A DNA stretch of 62,906 nt. Source: Bacillota bacterium (GTDB taxonomy: Bacteria > Bacillota > Clostridia > Lachnospirales > Lachnospiraceae). The position numbers and the translations under genes were made by a program. Of the stretch, positions 25,280-34,133 are shown in pieces (within the stretch, counting starts at the first letter, position 1; each line of letters starts with the position of its first letter). Where the stretch lies: positions 1-62,906 of the forward strand of contig JAEYQV010000133.1 of NCBI GenBank assembly GCA_023409835.1, in the 5' to 3' direction. The notes under the pieces are model-generated. The model ran no database searches. It was not told the DNA's origin and worked only from the letters and a program-made list of their open reading frames with translations.

Positions 25280-25364
25280 AGAATTTACGGAACCAATGCT
25301 TTCCATCATCCGCCGGATACCGGCGGATGGAAGGAAGCCGGTTCCGTAGCTTCTGTCTTTTTTG
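25280..25364 (+). terminator. aroC terminator
   Basis: TACGGAACC (25286-25294) pairs with GGTTCCGTA (25340-25348), enclosing a second perfect hairpin (ATCCGCCGG/CCGGCGGAT), and is followed by CTGTCTTTTTTG. Confidence 0.85.
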
Positions 25365-25501
25365 TTTAGAGGTACTTAAAAATTCGGTAAAAGGCTTGAC
25401 ATATGCGTATATTCAGGTATAATCTATATTGTTGTTTGTTTAGCAAGGCTAAACTTAGAGTTTATTTATAGTAAGAATTTAATGGGAGTCATAGATAATT
25501 T

Positions 25502-26041
25502 ATGAATATTGGGTCGAAAATTAAGGAATTGCGTATACAAAAAAGCCTGACTCAGGAGGAGCTGGCTGACAGAGCAGAGCTTTCGAAGGGTTTTATCTCA
25601 CAGCTGGAACGGGATCTAACCTCCCCCTCCATCGCAACTCTGATGGATATTCTCCAATGCCTTGGCACCAATCTGGAGGAGTTCTTCAGCGGAACCTCTT
25701 CGGAGCAGGTTGTATTCAAAAAAACTGATTATTTTGAAAAATATGATACGGACCTGAAAAATGAAGTGAAATGGATTATTCCGAATGCACAGAAGAATAT
25801 CATGGAGCCCATTCTGTTGACCCTGGATGCCGGCGGCTCTACATACCCTGATAATCCCCATGAGGGTGAAGAATTCGGATATATCCTTAACGGAAGCATC
25901 ACCCTGCTGATCGGTAATCGTTCCTATAAGGTACGAAAGGGTGAATCCTTTTATTTCACCGCCAATAAACAGCATTATATCATAGCATCGGAGAAAACCG
26001 GAGCCACTCTGCTCTGGGTATCTACTCCTCCCAGCTTTTAA
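25502..26041 (+). CDS. XRE-cupin transcriptional regulator of the polyamine operon (PuuR-like)
   Basis: 179 residues: HTH_3 domain (about 6-60; IKELRIQKSLTQEELADRAE and LSKGFISQLERDLTSPSIAT) and C-terminal cupin (about 105-175; HEGEEFGYILNGSITLLIG, FYFTANKQHYI). This two-domain layout is that of PuuR-type regulators that sense putrescine-like ligands. It lies 22 nt before potA on the same strand, so it very likely controls potABCD. The ribosome site (GGGAG) is about 13 nt from the ATG, rather far. Confidence 0.92.
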   Translation: MNIGSKIKELRIQKSLTQEELADRAELSKGFISQLERDLTSPSIATLMDILQCLGTNLEEFFSGTSSEQVVFKKTDYFEKYDTDLKNEVKWIIPNAQKNIMEPILLTLDAGGSTYPDNPHEGEEFGYILNGSITLLIGNRSYKVRKGESFYFTANKQHYIIASEKTGATLLWVSTPPSF

Positions 26042-26063
26042 CCTTTATTGAAGGAGAACTGCC

Positions 26064-27140
26064 ATGACTGAGAATAAATTAATCAACCTGGTGAATATTT
26101 CAAAGTCCTTTGGGGACACGCTCGTTTTGGATGAATTGAACCTCTATATCCGCGAGAATGAATTTCTGACCCTGCTTGGCCCTTCCGGCTGCGGCAAGAC
26201 GACAACACTGAGAATTATCGGAGGCTTTGAAAATCCCGATAAGGGACAAATCATCTTCGAGGGAAGCGATATTACGAAGCTGCCGCCGAATGAGCGCCAG
26301 TTAAATACCGTATTTCAAAAATATGCTCTTTTTAATCATATGACGATTGCGGAGAATATCTCTTTTGGCTTAAAGATCAAGAAGAAAAGCAAGGCCTATA
26401 TCGATGATAAGATCAAATATGCATTAAAGCTCGTGAATTTAGAGGGCTTTGAGAATAGAACACCGGATTCCTTATCCGGCGGCCAGCAGCAACGAATTGC
26501 CATTGCCCGGGCCATCGTAAATGAGCCAAAGGTACTTCTGCTGGATGAGCCCTTAGGTGCTCTGGATCTGAAGCTTCGGCAGGATATGCAATATGAACTG
26601 ATCCGCCTTAAGAATGAGCTGGGAATCACCTTTATCTATGTCACTCATGACCAGGAGGAAGCACTTACAATGTCCGACACTATCGTCGTCATGAATCAGG
26701 GTTACATACAGCAGATCGGTACTCCGGAGAAGATTTATAACGAGCCGACCAATGCCTTCGTAGCAGACTTTATCGGTGACAGTAATATCATCGCTTCTAC
26801 CATGGTGGAGGACAGGCTGGTGAATATTCTCGGTTCCAATTTTGCCTGTGTCGATGAGGGCTTCGGAAGGAATAAGCCTGTGGATGTTGTAATACGTCCG
26901 GAGGATATTGATCTTGTAAGTCCGGAGGAGGGTACGATTTCCGGTACTGTAATCTCCCTCCTGTTTAAGGGAGTTCATTATGAGATGGAGGTTCACGCCA
27001 ACGGGCATGACTGGCTGGTACATTCCACGGATCTGTGCCCAGTAGGCAGTAAGGTTGGAATTAAGGTGGATCCTTATGATATACAGATTATGAATAAACC
27101 GGAGTCTGAGGATGAAGAAGCTGCTGAAATAAGCGAATAG
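26064..27140 (+). CDS. potA: Spermidine/putrescine ABC transporter ATPase
   Basis: 358 residues. GPSGCGKTTTLR (Walker A), LSGGQQQRIAIARA (signature), VLLLDEPLGALDLKLR (Walker B) and the switch His in YVTHDQEEALTMSD; the C-terminal third is a TOBE-type regulatory domain as in PotA/CysA-type ATPases. It energises polyamine uptake with PotB, PotC and PotD encoded downstream. GGAG lies about 8 nt before the ATG. Confidence 0.96.
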   Translation: MTENKLINLVNISKSFGDTLVLDELNLYIRENEFLTLLGPSGCGKTTTLRIIGGFENPDKGQIIFEGSDITKLPPNERQLNTVFQKYALFNHMTIAENISFGLKIKKKSKAYIDDKIKYALKLVNLEGFENRTPDSLSGGQQQRIAIARAIVNEPKVLLLDEPLGALDLKLRQDMQYELIRLKNELGITFIYVTHDQEEALTMSDTIVVMNQGYIQQIGTPEKIYNEPTNAFVADFIGDSNIIASTMVEDRLVNILGSNFACVDEGFGRNKPVDVVIRPEDIDLVSPEEGTISGTVISLLFKGVHYEMEVHANGHDWLVHSTDLCPVGSKVGIKVDPYDIQIMNKPESEDEEAAEISE

Positions 27141-27197
27141 CAGTCTTCCCGGCGGTTCGGGAGTAAGCTCTCCGACCAGCTTTCGAGAGGTGTTACC

Positions 27198-28088
27198 ATG
27201 AAAATAACTAATAAATTACAGAATAGAAATAGGAAGGCTTCCGGCGGTGTTAACGGTCATGAGAACACCAAGACCAACAGAATCAAATGGCTTTCCTTCC
27301 CGTACATTCTCTGGATGTCCGGATTTATCATTATACCCTTGATTATGATTGTATTCTACGGGTTGACAGGAGATAGCAACAGCTTTACCTTACGTAATAT
27401 TATGCTGATCTCAGACCCGATTAACCTAAGGGCATTGAGATTGGCTTTGGAGCTGTCCCTGATCAGTACCGCAATCTGCCTGATGCTGGCTTATCCGCTT
27501 GCAATGGTATTAAATAAGAGCAAAATGAAGAGCAACAGCTTCATCGTTCTGATCATCGTTCTGCCCATGTGGATGAATTTTCTGCTTCGTACCATTGCCT
27601 GGCAAAATATTCTTGAGAAAACCGGGGTGCTGAATAATGTTCTAAGGTTTTTGCACCTTCCGACCCTGAATATCATCAATACTCCCTCTGCCATTATTCT
27701 TGGCATGGTTTATAACTTCCTGCCCTTTATGGTACTTCCGATTTATAATGTTTTAGTCCGGATTGATAAGGATGTCGTAAATGCAGCAAGAGACCTGGGA
27801 GCTAACAGTCTGCAGACCTTCCTGAAAATCATCCTGCCATTAAGCCTTCCGGGAGTGATCAGCGGAATTACCATGGTATTCGTACCCTCTCTTACCACCT
27901 TCGTCATCTCAACGATCCTGGGAGGAAGTAAGATTGTACTGATTGGAAATGTCATCGAACAGCAATTCAGACTCGGCAACTGGAATACCGGTTCCGGCCT
28001 TTCTCTGGTATTGATGATTTTCATTCTTCTCAGTATGGCCATCCTTTCAAAATATGATAAAGAAAGTGAGGGCAATAATCTATGGTAA
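27198..28088 (+). CDS. potB: Spermidine/putrescine ABC transporter permease PotB
   Basis: 296 residues, six transmembrane helices. The conserved cytoplasmic EAA-like loop is VNAARDLGANSLQTFLKIIL. An extended hydrophilic head (about 1-30) precedes the first helix. Its last codons overlap the potC start by 7 nt, so the two are translationally coupled. GAGAGG lies before the ATG. Confidence 0.95.
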   Translation: MKITNKLQNRNRKASGGVNGHENTKTNRIKWLSFPYILWMSGFIIIPLIMIVFYGLTGDSNSFTLRNIMLISDPINLRALRLALELSLISTAICLMLAYPLAMVLNKSKMKSNSFIVLIIVLPMWMNFLLRTIAWQNILEKTGVLNNVLRFLHLPTLNIINTPSAIILGMVYNFLPFMVLPIYNVLVRIDKDVVNAARDLGANSLQTFLKIILPLSLPGVISGITMVFVPSLTTFVISTILGGSKIVLIGNVIEQQFRLGNWNTGSGLSLVLMIFILLSMAILSKYDKESEGNNLW

Positions 28089-28870
28089 AGAGATTTTTAG
28101 AACGATTTTATGTAGGCATCATTATTCTTTTTCTATATGCGCCGATTCTGATATTAATCATATTATCCTTCAATAGTTCGAAATCCAGGTCTAAATGGGG
28201 TGGCTTCACGCTCCGCTGGTATCGAGAACTCTTTCAGAATAGGGATATTATGAGTGCCTTATCCACAACACTGTTGATAGCACTGCTATCAGCGTTGATT
28301 GCTACGATACTGGGGACCATCGCTTCCATCGCAATTAACAGCATGAAAAAGACCCCTCGTACTATTTTGATGGGGATTACGAACATCCCGATGCTGAATG
28401 CGGATATCGTTACCGGTATCTCCCTGATGCTGATCTTTGTAGCACTTAAGTTTACCCTGGGTTTTACCAGTGTTCTGATTGCACATATTACCTTTAATCT
28501 GCCCTATATCATTTTAAGCGTAATGCCGAAGCTAAAGCAGTTGAATCCAAATACCTTTGAAGCTGCCCTGGATCTGGGGGCCTCCCCGGCCTATGCATTC
28601 TTCAAGGTAATACTACCGGATATTTTTCCCGGTGTACTGTCCGGTTTCTTCCTGGCCTTCACGATGTCGCTGGATGATTTCGTCATAACCCATTTTACCA
28701 AAGGACCCGAGATCAATACCCTGTCCACGAAGATCTATACGGAGGTCCGTAAGGGAATCAAACCCGAGATCTATGCCCTCTCCACCCTGATGTTCGTCAC
28801 GGTGCTGATGCTTTTGATTCTGATTAACCGTAGAAATGCGGAGAAGAAAGCACTCATAAGGAAGGTATAG
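28082..28870 (+). CDS. potC: Spermidine/putrescine ABC transporter permease PotC
   Basis: 262 residues, six transmembrane helices; EAA-like loop FEAALDLGASPAYAFFKVIL, then FFLAFTMSLDDFVITHFTKG, the PotC hallmark. Partner of PotB. It is followed by a 182-nt structured gap before potD. Confidence 0.95.
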   Translation: MVKRFLERFYVGIIILFLYAPILILIILSFNSSKSRSKWGGFTLRWYRELFQNRDIMSALSTTLLIALLSALIATILGTIASIAINSMKKTPRTILMGITNIPMLNADIVTGISLMLIFVALKFTLGFTSVLIAHITFNLPYIILSVMPKLKQLNPNTFEAALDLGASPAYAFFKVILPDIFPGVLSGFFLAFTMSLDDFVITHFTKGPEINTLSTKIYTEVRKGIKPEIYALSTLMFVTVLMLLILINRRNAEKKALIRKV

Positions 28871-29052
28871 TAATCGATATAGAAGCCCCTGACAGGGGAT
28901 CACAATTATTCTGAAGCCAAAAGCCCGTATCGCTGTCATAAAACGGTTTAAGGCTTTAAGATAAACGGAGGTATAATCTCCGAAAAAAAAGGAGGGGAAA
29001 TCCTCCCGTAAGAATAGGAGGTGGCATCTTCCGTAATGTCGGAAGATATCAA
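28871..29052 (+). promoter_or_regulatory. Structured potC-potD intergenic RNA
   Basis: Three hairpins in a row: CGGAG/CTCCG (28966-28970/28978-28982), GGAGG/CCTCC (28991-28995/29002-29006) and ATCTTCCG/CGGAAGAT (29026-29033/29040-29047). The last contains GGAAG, the only purine-rich sequence at proper distance from the potD ATG (29053), so potD initiation may be hidden. CCTCC could instead pair with AGGAGG at 29016-29021. A six-codon frame, ATG 29036 to TGA 29054-29056, overlaps the potD start codon. Confidence 0.6.
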
Positions 29053-30102
29053 ATGAAAAAAACTTTATTAGCATTAACAATCGCCCTGTTTAGTACAGCT
29101 CTTTTTACCGGATGTTCTAAGGAGAATGGCGAAAAGGTATATGTCTATAACTGGGGTGAGTATATAGACCCCGAGGTTCTCGATATGTTCGAGGAACAGA
29201 CCGGTATCGATGTTGTATACGATGAATTTGAGCAGAATGAAGAGATGTATCCGAAGATTGAAGCCGGTGCTGTCCGTTATGATGTGGTATGTCCTTCCGA
29301 TTATATGGTCCAGAAGATGATTGATGCGAAGCTGTTGGCAGAGATCGATTATGATAATGTCCCGAACATTAAAAACATGGATCCTACCTACTTAAAAAGT
29401 GCGGAGGAATTCGATCCGGGAAACCGCTACAGTGTACCCTATTGCTGGGGAACTCTTGGTATCCTATATAACAAATCCATGATTAAGGAACCGATTGACA
29501 GCTGGGGTGCCCTCTTTGATGAGAAGTATTCCGGTAACATCCTAATGATTGACAGTGTTCGTGATGCCTTCGCCGTCGCCCTGACTTATCTCGGCTATGG
29601 TATCAATACAACCAACGAGGCTGAGCTGGATGAAGCCAAGGCACTGCTTCAGAAGCAGTACCCACTGGTTCAGGCCTATGTAGTAGACCAGGTCAGAGAC
29701 AAGATGATCGGCGGGGAAGCTGCTATCGGTGTTATTTACTCCGGAGAAGCCATCTATACCGCCAGAGAGAATCCCGATCTGGAATATGTTATTCCGAAGG
29801 AAGGCTCCAATGTCTGGATCGATGCCTGGGTGATTCCTAAGAACTGCCGGAGTAAAGAGAACGCAGAGGCCTTTATCAACTTCATGTGTGAGCCCGAGAT
29901 AGCTCTGAAGAACTTCGAATACATCACCTATTCCACACCGAATGCTGCTGCCAGGGAGATGATTACGGACGCGGACATCAAGGACAGTCCGGTAGCCTTT
30001 CCTGATCCCACTGTTTTAGACCGCTGTACTACCTTCCGCTACCTGGGTGAGGATTTGGAAAGCCTGTACATCAATAAGTGGAATGAAGTAAAGAGCGAGT
30101 AA
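29053..30102 (+). CDS. potD: Spermidine/putrescine-binding lipoprotein PotD
   Basis: 349 residues. Signal peptide with lipobox LFTGC (Cys about residue 20), so membrane-tethered outside the cell. VYVYNWGEYIDPEVLDMFEE and DVVCPSDYMVQKMI are typical of polyamine-binding proteins; DSVRDAFAVALTYLGYGINT and EGSNVWIDAWVIPKN line the pocket region. It delivers polyamine to PotBC. Its ribosome site lies in a hairpin (see preceding entry). Monomeric putrescine versus spermidine preference cannot be read. Confidence 0.96.
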   Translation: MKKTLLALTIALFSTALFTGCSKENGEKVYVYNWGEYIDPEVLDMFEEQTGIDVVYDEFEQNEEMYPKIEAGAVRYDVVCPSDYMVQKMIDAKLLAEIDYDNVPNIKNMDPTYLKSAEEFDPGNRYSVPYCWGTLGILYNKSMIKEPIDSWGALFDEKYSGNILMIDSVRDAFAVALTYLGYGINTTNEAELDEAKALLQKQYPLVQAYVVDQVRDKMIGGEAAIGVIYSGEAIYTARENPDLEYVIPKEGSNVWIDAWVIPKNCRSKENAEAFINFMCEPEIALKNFEYITYSTPNAAAREMITDADIKDSPVAFPDPTVLDRCTTFRYLGEDLESLYINKWNEVKSE

Positions 30103-30156
30103 CGCATTATTCAAATATTAATGCCCACAAAAGAGATTCTTTCATATTAAGTATGA

Positions 30157-30190
30157 ACCGGTTTGTCTGCCCGAGGCAGCCAACCTCTAA
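30157..30190 (+). repeat. Dispersed hairpin repeat, copy 5
   Basis: ACCGGTTTGTCTGCC, loop CGA, GGCAGCCAACCTCTAA. The potD terminator follows 5 nt later, on the CTAA side as in the other four copies. Confidence 0.88.
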
Positions 30191-30195
30191 TGAAT

Positions 30196-30234
30196 AAAGG
30201 AGAAGCGCCGTAACCCCTGCGCTTCTCCTTTTAT
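30196..30234. terminator. potD terminator
   Basis: AAAGGAGAAGCGC and GCGCTTCTCCTTTT form a long perfect stem around CGTAACCCCT, strong in both directions. Confidence 0.93.
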
Positions 30235-30363
30235 TTATGTTAATCTACCCGATATCGCTTCCTCTTGTTTAATGATCTATGTTCCATCCTATATCTCTGT
30301 TGTGTTCAACCACCTGACGGATGTTCCATTCATCCTTACCTCGGTTTGCCATAGCACTTAAGC

Positions 30364-31323
30364 TTACTGCCTAACTACATTCCGTTCCTCTCCCCGGCAG
30401 AAGGCAAGTATATTCTGATATACCTCCTCCGTTACTCTCTGTCTGGCTTCTACAGTCGCCCAGGCAATATGGGGTGTAATAATCAGCTTTGTGCTGTCCT
30501 TAATCTCATATAGGGGATTATTCTCAGACATCGGTTCCTTTGACAGGACATCCAGTCCGGCTGCCGCTATCCAGTTCTCCTTCAGCGCTCTTGCCAGGGC
30601 ATTCTCATTTACAATCGGCCCCCTGCCCAGATTTAAAAGAACCGCACTCTTCTTCATCCTGTGAAGCTGTTCCTCTCCGATCAGATCTCGTGTGCCTGCA
30701 TTCAAGGGAGCGTGGATGGAGACGACATCGGAGCTCGTTAGCAACGTATCCATATCTGTCCGCTCATAGTCCGGATTACTGTTATTACCGGAGGTTGAAT
30801 AATAGATCACCCTGCAGCCGAATAGCTTCGCCACCTCTGCCACTCCCCTGCCAATCTCTCCGAGTCCGATGATGCCCCAGGTCTTACCCGCAAGCTCATG
30901 AAATTTAATATTGAAATTACTGAAGATATCAGAACGAATATATTCACCGGACTTAACGAAATTATCATAATAGCTTAGCTTCTCATACACATAGAAGAAC
31001 AGGGCGAAGGTATGCTGAACAACGGACGGTGTAGAATACCCTTTCACATTGGCAACAGTAATTCCCCGTGAATTCGTATAAGAAAAATCCACAATATTGG
31101 TTCCGGTTCCGGTAAGGCAGATCAGCTTCAGCTTCTTTGCCTTCCAAAGATTCTTCTCATTCATCGGAATTTTATTGACGATAATCACATCAGCGTCCTC
31201 GATCCGATTCCCATTCTCTTCCCTGTCGGAACGGGGGTATTTCACCACCTCCCCCAGGACATCAAAGGGCGTAAGGTCAACATCATTGCCCAAGGTATCT
31301 GTTTCTAAAAACACTATTTTCAT
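30364..31323 (-). CDS. D-isomer-specific 2-hydroxyacid dehydrogenase (glycerate dehydrogenase-like)
   Basis: 319 residues. NAD fold GIIGLGEIGRGVAEVAKLFG, catalytic residues in LNLGRGPIVNE (Arg), DVLSKEPM (Glu) and ITPHIAWAT (His). The closest family feel is hydroxypyruvate/glycerate reductase (HprA-like), but D-lactate or other 2-oxoacids cannot be excluded. ATG 31323 has AAAGG 10 nt upstream; the GTG at 31341 lacks one. Single gene, convergent with potD. Confidence 0.88.
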   Translation of the reverse strand: MKIVFLETDTLGNDVDLTPFDVLGEVVKYPRSDREENGNRIEDADVIIVNKIPMNEKNLWKAKKLKLICLTGTGTNIVDFSYTNSRGITVANVKGYSTPSVVQHTFALFFYVYEKLSYYDNFVKSGEYIRSDIFSNFNIKFHELAGKTWGIIGLGEIGRGVAEVAKLFGCRVIYYSTSGNNSNPDYERTDMDTLLTSSDVVSIHAPLNAGTRDLIGEEQLHRMKKSAVLLNLGRGPIVNENALARALKENWIAAAGLDVLSKEPMSENNPLYEIKDSTKLIITPHIAWATVEARQRVTEEVYQNILAFCRGEERNVVRQ

Positions 31324-31471
31324 AGAAAACAATCCTTTCACAAGTAAACTTAAATCAGAATATCGGTGACAACAGTACGTATAGTGATATTGTCAATCGA
31401 TACAGTAAGCTTTCGAGTTAATCGTGCTACTAACAATGCATAAGTTAGATTGCGCCCATACTGATAGCACT

Positions 31472-31504
31472 TAAAATAAGGTGACGGGTTATCCACGCCA
31501 CCTT
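31472..31504 (-). terminator. trpS terminator
   Basis: On the minus strand AAGGTGGCG, loop, CCGTCACCTT and then ATTTTAA, starting 6 nt beyond the trpS stop. Confidence 0.8.
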
Positions 31505-31509
31505 GCAAG

Positions 31510-32514
31510 TTATCTTATTTTCTCGGGAAATCCAATCTTCTTCTGGACCTTACGTAAGGTCTTGTTCGCATAGTACTCTGCTTTCTCAGCATTTTTCTTA
31601 ATAATACCGTCAATATATGCTTTATCCTTGCAAAGCTCTGCATATCTGTCCTGAATCGGCTTCAGCATATTAACGACAGCCTCACCGACCGCCAGCTTAA
31701 AGTCCCCGTATCCGCAGGATGCAAATTCCTTCTCTGTCTCAGCAACAGACTTGCCGGTTGCAGCTCCATAGATATCGATCAGGTTGCTGATACCGGGCTT
31801 CTCTTCTGCGTAACGGATCTCGCTCTCAGAATCGGTAACTGCCCTCTTGAACTTACGGATAATCGTATCCGGATCATCCATCAGATAAATGCTTCCGTTG
31901 ACATTCTCATCGGATTTGGACATCTTCTTCTCCGGTTCCTGAAGACTCATGATTCTGGCACCCACCTTACCGATATACGGCTCGGGAATGGTAAATACGT
32001 CACCGTAGAGGGCATTGAAACGCTCTGCAATATCTCTGGTAATCTCTAAATGCTGCTTCTGATCGGAGCCCACCGGAACAACATCGGACTGGAACAGCAG
32101 AATATCTGCCGCCATCAATACCGGATACGTATAAAGTCCTGCATTGATATTATCAGCATGCTTTGCCGCTTTATCCTTGAACTGGGTCATGCGGTTTAAT
32201 TCCCCCATATAAGTGAAGCAATTTAATATCCAGCTAAGCTCCGTATGAGCAGAGACATGGGACTGGTAATAGATACAGTTCTTATCCGGATCAAGTCCGG
32301 CAGCAATATATAAGGTTAAAAGCGCCCTTGCCTTCTTCCTAAGCTCAGCCGGGTCCTGCCTTACCGTAATGGAATGTAGGTCAACAACGCAATAAAAGCT
32401 TTCATACTCATCATTCAACTCAACCCAATTCTTTAACGCCCCCAGATAATTGCCCAGATGAAGGGTTCCAGTTGCCTGCATACCGCTGAATAAAGATTTT
32501 TTTCCATCTAACAT
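31510..32514 (-). CDS. trpS: Tryptophanyl-tRNA synthetase
   Basis: 334 residues, class I synthetase. SGMQATGTLHLGNYLGALKN holds the HIGH-like motif and KKMSKSDENVNGSIYL the KMSKS loop; VLMAADILLFQSDVVPVGSDQKQH is the TrpRS adenylate region. The frame runs open to 32766, but homologous sequence begins at MLDGKKSLF, ATG 32514, with GGAAGTG about 7 nt upstream. It lies 82 nt after the HAD gene. No T-box precedes it. Confidence 0.97.
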   Translation of the reverse strand: MLDGKKSLFSGMQATGTLHLGNYLGALKNWVELNDEYESFYCVVDLHSITVRQDPAELRKKARALLTLYIAAGLDPDKNCIYYQSHVSAHTELSWILNCFTYMGELNRMTQFKDKAAKHADNINAGLYTYPVLMAADILLFQSDVVPVGSDQKQHLEITRDIAERFNALYGDVFTIPEPYIGKVGARIMSLQEPEKKMSKSDENVNGSIYLMDDPDTIIRKFKRAVTDSESEIRYAEEKPGISNLIDIYGAATGKSVAETEKEFASCGYGDFKLAVGEAVVNMLKPIQDRYAELCKDKAYIDGIIKKNAEKAEYYANKTLRKVQKKIGFPEKIR

Positions 32515-32596
32515 ATTGTCACTTCCAATTCTTCGTAATGTAATAATATAGCTTAATCCTATATCATCCGTTTCTTCCAATATATAAATAATGTTC

Positions 32597-33253
32597 TCAA
32601 TTGTCAAGCTTGCAGGGGTATTTCTGCCGGATTTTTTCCGGAAGCTCGCTGAAACAATCCACCGCCAAATCATATTCCTTGACCTCACCAAAGCCATACC
32701 GGGCAAAGATAAACGGTACGCCCGCTTCCTTCGAAGCCGTGGCATCCCCCTGGGTATCTCCAACATAGACCGGGTTCTTCAGGTTATGGCGTTTCATAAT
32801 CAGACGGATGTTATCTGCCTTTAGCAAACCGGACATCCCGGGACATTCAAAATCCGTAAAATATTGCTCCAGATGGGGATTTGCCTGAAAGAAGCATTGA
32901 ATATAGCCATCCTGACAGTTACTTACGATAAACAGCTGATAGCTCTTAACCAGTTCCCGCAGGGTCTCCTCCAGTCCGTCATAAAGCCTGGCTCCTACCT
33001 CTGCCAGATATTCATTCTCATAGTCGCAGCATTCCTTAATGACCTTAACTGCCTCTTCCTCTGCTATACTCTGAAAGAGCTCAATTCCGATCTCATCCAG
33101 CGGGCGGCCGAATAAAGCCTTTAAATCCTTCACTGTAACCGTTTCCTTAACCTCCGGATGTTTCTCCTTTAACACCTTATTAAAGGCAACTGCAACCTCC
33201 TGGGTAGAATCCCAAAGAGTTCCATCTAAATCAAAAATGATACTGTCCACCAT
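32597..33253 (-). CDS. HAD-superfamily phosphatase (phosphoglycolate-phosphatase-like)
   Basis: 218 residues. Motif I IIFDLDGTLWDST, motif II FIVSNCQDGY, motif III Lys region KADNIRLIMKRHNL and motif IV VYVGDTQGDATASKEAG. A helical cap lies at about 18-90. This is the Gph/PgmB-type subgroup; the substrate is not deducible. Upstream of trpS on the same strand. Confidence 0.9.
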   Translation of the reverse strand: MVDSIIFDLDGTLWDSTQEVAVAFNKVLKEKHPEVKETVTVKDLKALFGRPLDEIGIELFQSIAEEEAVKVIKECCDYENEYLAEVGARLYDGLEETLRELVKSYQLFIVSNCQDGYIQCFFQANPHLEQYFTDFECPGMSGLLKADNIRLIMKRHNLKNPVYVGDTQGDATASKEAGVPFIFARYGFGEVKEYDLAVDCFSELPEKIRQKYPCKLDN

Positions 33254-33554
33254 TATGCTCTGTCCTTTTCCTTAGAATTAGTTTTTTACATGTACTATTT
33301 TAGTATATCCGGTGCTATTTCATATTTCAAAGAACCACCATCTAAGCTAACACCGGCAGTATGCTTTTTATGCTGGTTCCCTTTATATAATGCCTAACTT
33401 TAATTGCAATGTCAACCCTTAAGCCTCTTAATCTCAACATATCCTATGGACTCCTACCGTATTCGCACTGACTGTAATATCCCCTGTTGAAAAAATCCGG
33501 ACCCATGTTATAATGCTTCTATATCTATTTTATAAGAAAGGCACGGTGTAAAAA
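33254..33554 (+). promoter_or_regulatory. Intergenic region with the luxS promoter
   Basis: About 300 bp between divergent genes with no frame. TTGAAA (33487-33492), 16 nt and TATAAT (33509-33514) form a good promoter about 40 nt before luxS. An A/T-rich stretch with a GAACCA/TGGTTC pair (33333-33381) precedes it. No SAM-type riboswitch was recognised. Confidence 0.65.
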
Positions 33555-34034
33555 ATGAAGCAGATTGCCAGCTTTACCATAGACCATATGCGTTTACTCC
33601 CCGGTGTATATGTGTCCAGAAAGGATAAAATCGGGAAGGAGACCATCACTACCTTTGACCTAAGGATGACAAGGCCAAATTACGAACCGGTTATGTTAAC
33701 CGGAGAGGTACACACTATCGAGCATCTCGGAGCAACCTTTCTCCGTAATCATAAGGACTATGCCGACAGGGTGGTATATTTCGGACCGATGGGCTGCAGG
33801 ACCGGCTTCTATCTGCTGCTGGGCGGTGATTATGAAGCTAAGGATATCGTTCCGATCATAATTGAGATGTATGAATTCATCCGTGATTTTACCGGTGCTA
33901 TTCCGGGTGCCACAGCCGAGAACTGCGGTAATTATTCCGACATGAACCTGGACATGGCCAAGTATTATGCGAAACGTTATCTTGATAATGTTCTCTATCA
34001 GCTGAATGATACAACCCTGAATTATCCGGTATAA
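33555..34034 (+). CDS. luxS: S-ribosylhomocysteine lyase (AI-2 synthesis)
   Basis: 159 residues. HTIEHLGATFLRNH supplies the iron-binding His pair and Glu, GPMGCRTGFYLLLGG the catalytic Cys, and ATAENCGNYSDMNLDMAKYY the third ligand region. Splits S-ribosylhomocysteine to homocysteine and DPD, the AI-2 precursor, recycling the methyl cycle. AAAGG lies before the ATG. Followed at 100 nt by an unknown gene pair on the same strand. Confidence 0.98.
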   Translation: MKQIASFTIDHMRLLPGVYVSRKDKIGKETITTFDLRMTRPNYEPVMLTGEVHTIEHLGATFLRNHKDYADRVVYFGPMGCRTGFYLLLGGDYEAKDIVPIIIEMYEFIRDFTGAIPGATAENCGNYSDMNLDMAKYYAKRYLDNVLYQLNDTTLNYPV

Positions 34035-34133
34035 ACAGAGTGCCCCTTCTTATGTGAATTCTTAAGCATCCTCGCATGCATCAATATCCGACCTATGAAT
34101 ATACTGTAATGAGTATATCATATGGGGGAAGCT

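Noticed and set aside
31510..32766. N-terminally extended tryptophanyl-tRNA synthetase
   Set aside because: The extra 84 residues overlap the HAD gene and are basic low-quality sequence; the ATG at 32514 fits family length and has a ribosome site.
33254..33554. SAM-responsive riboswitch before luxS
   Set aside because: Expected helices and conserved loops were not found; only a simple promoter is visible.
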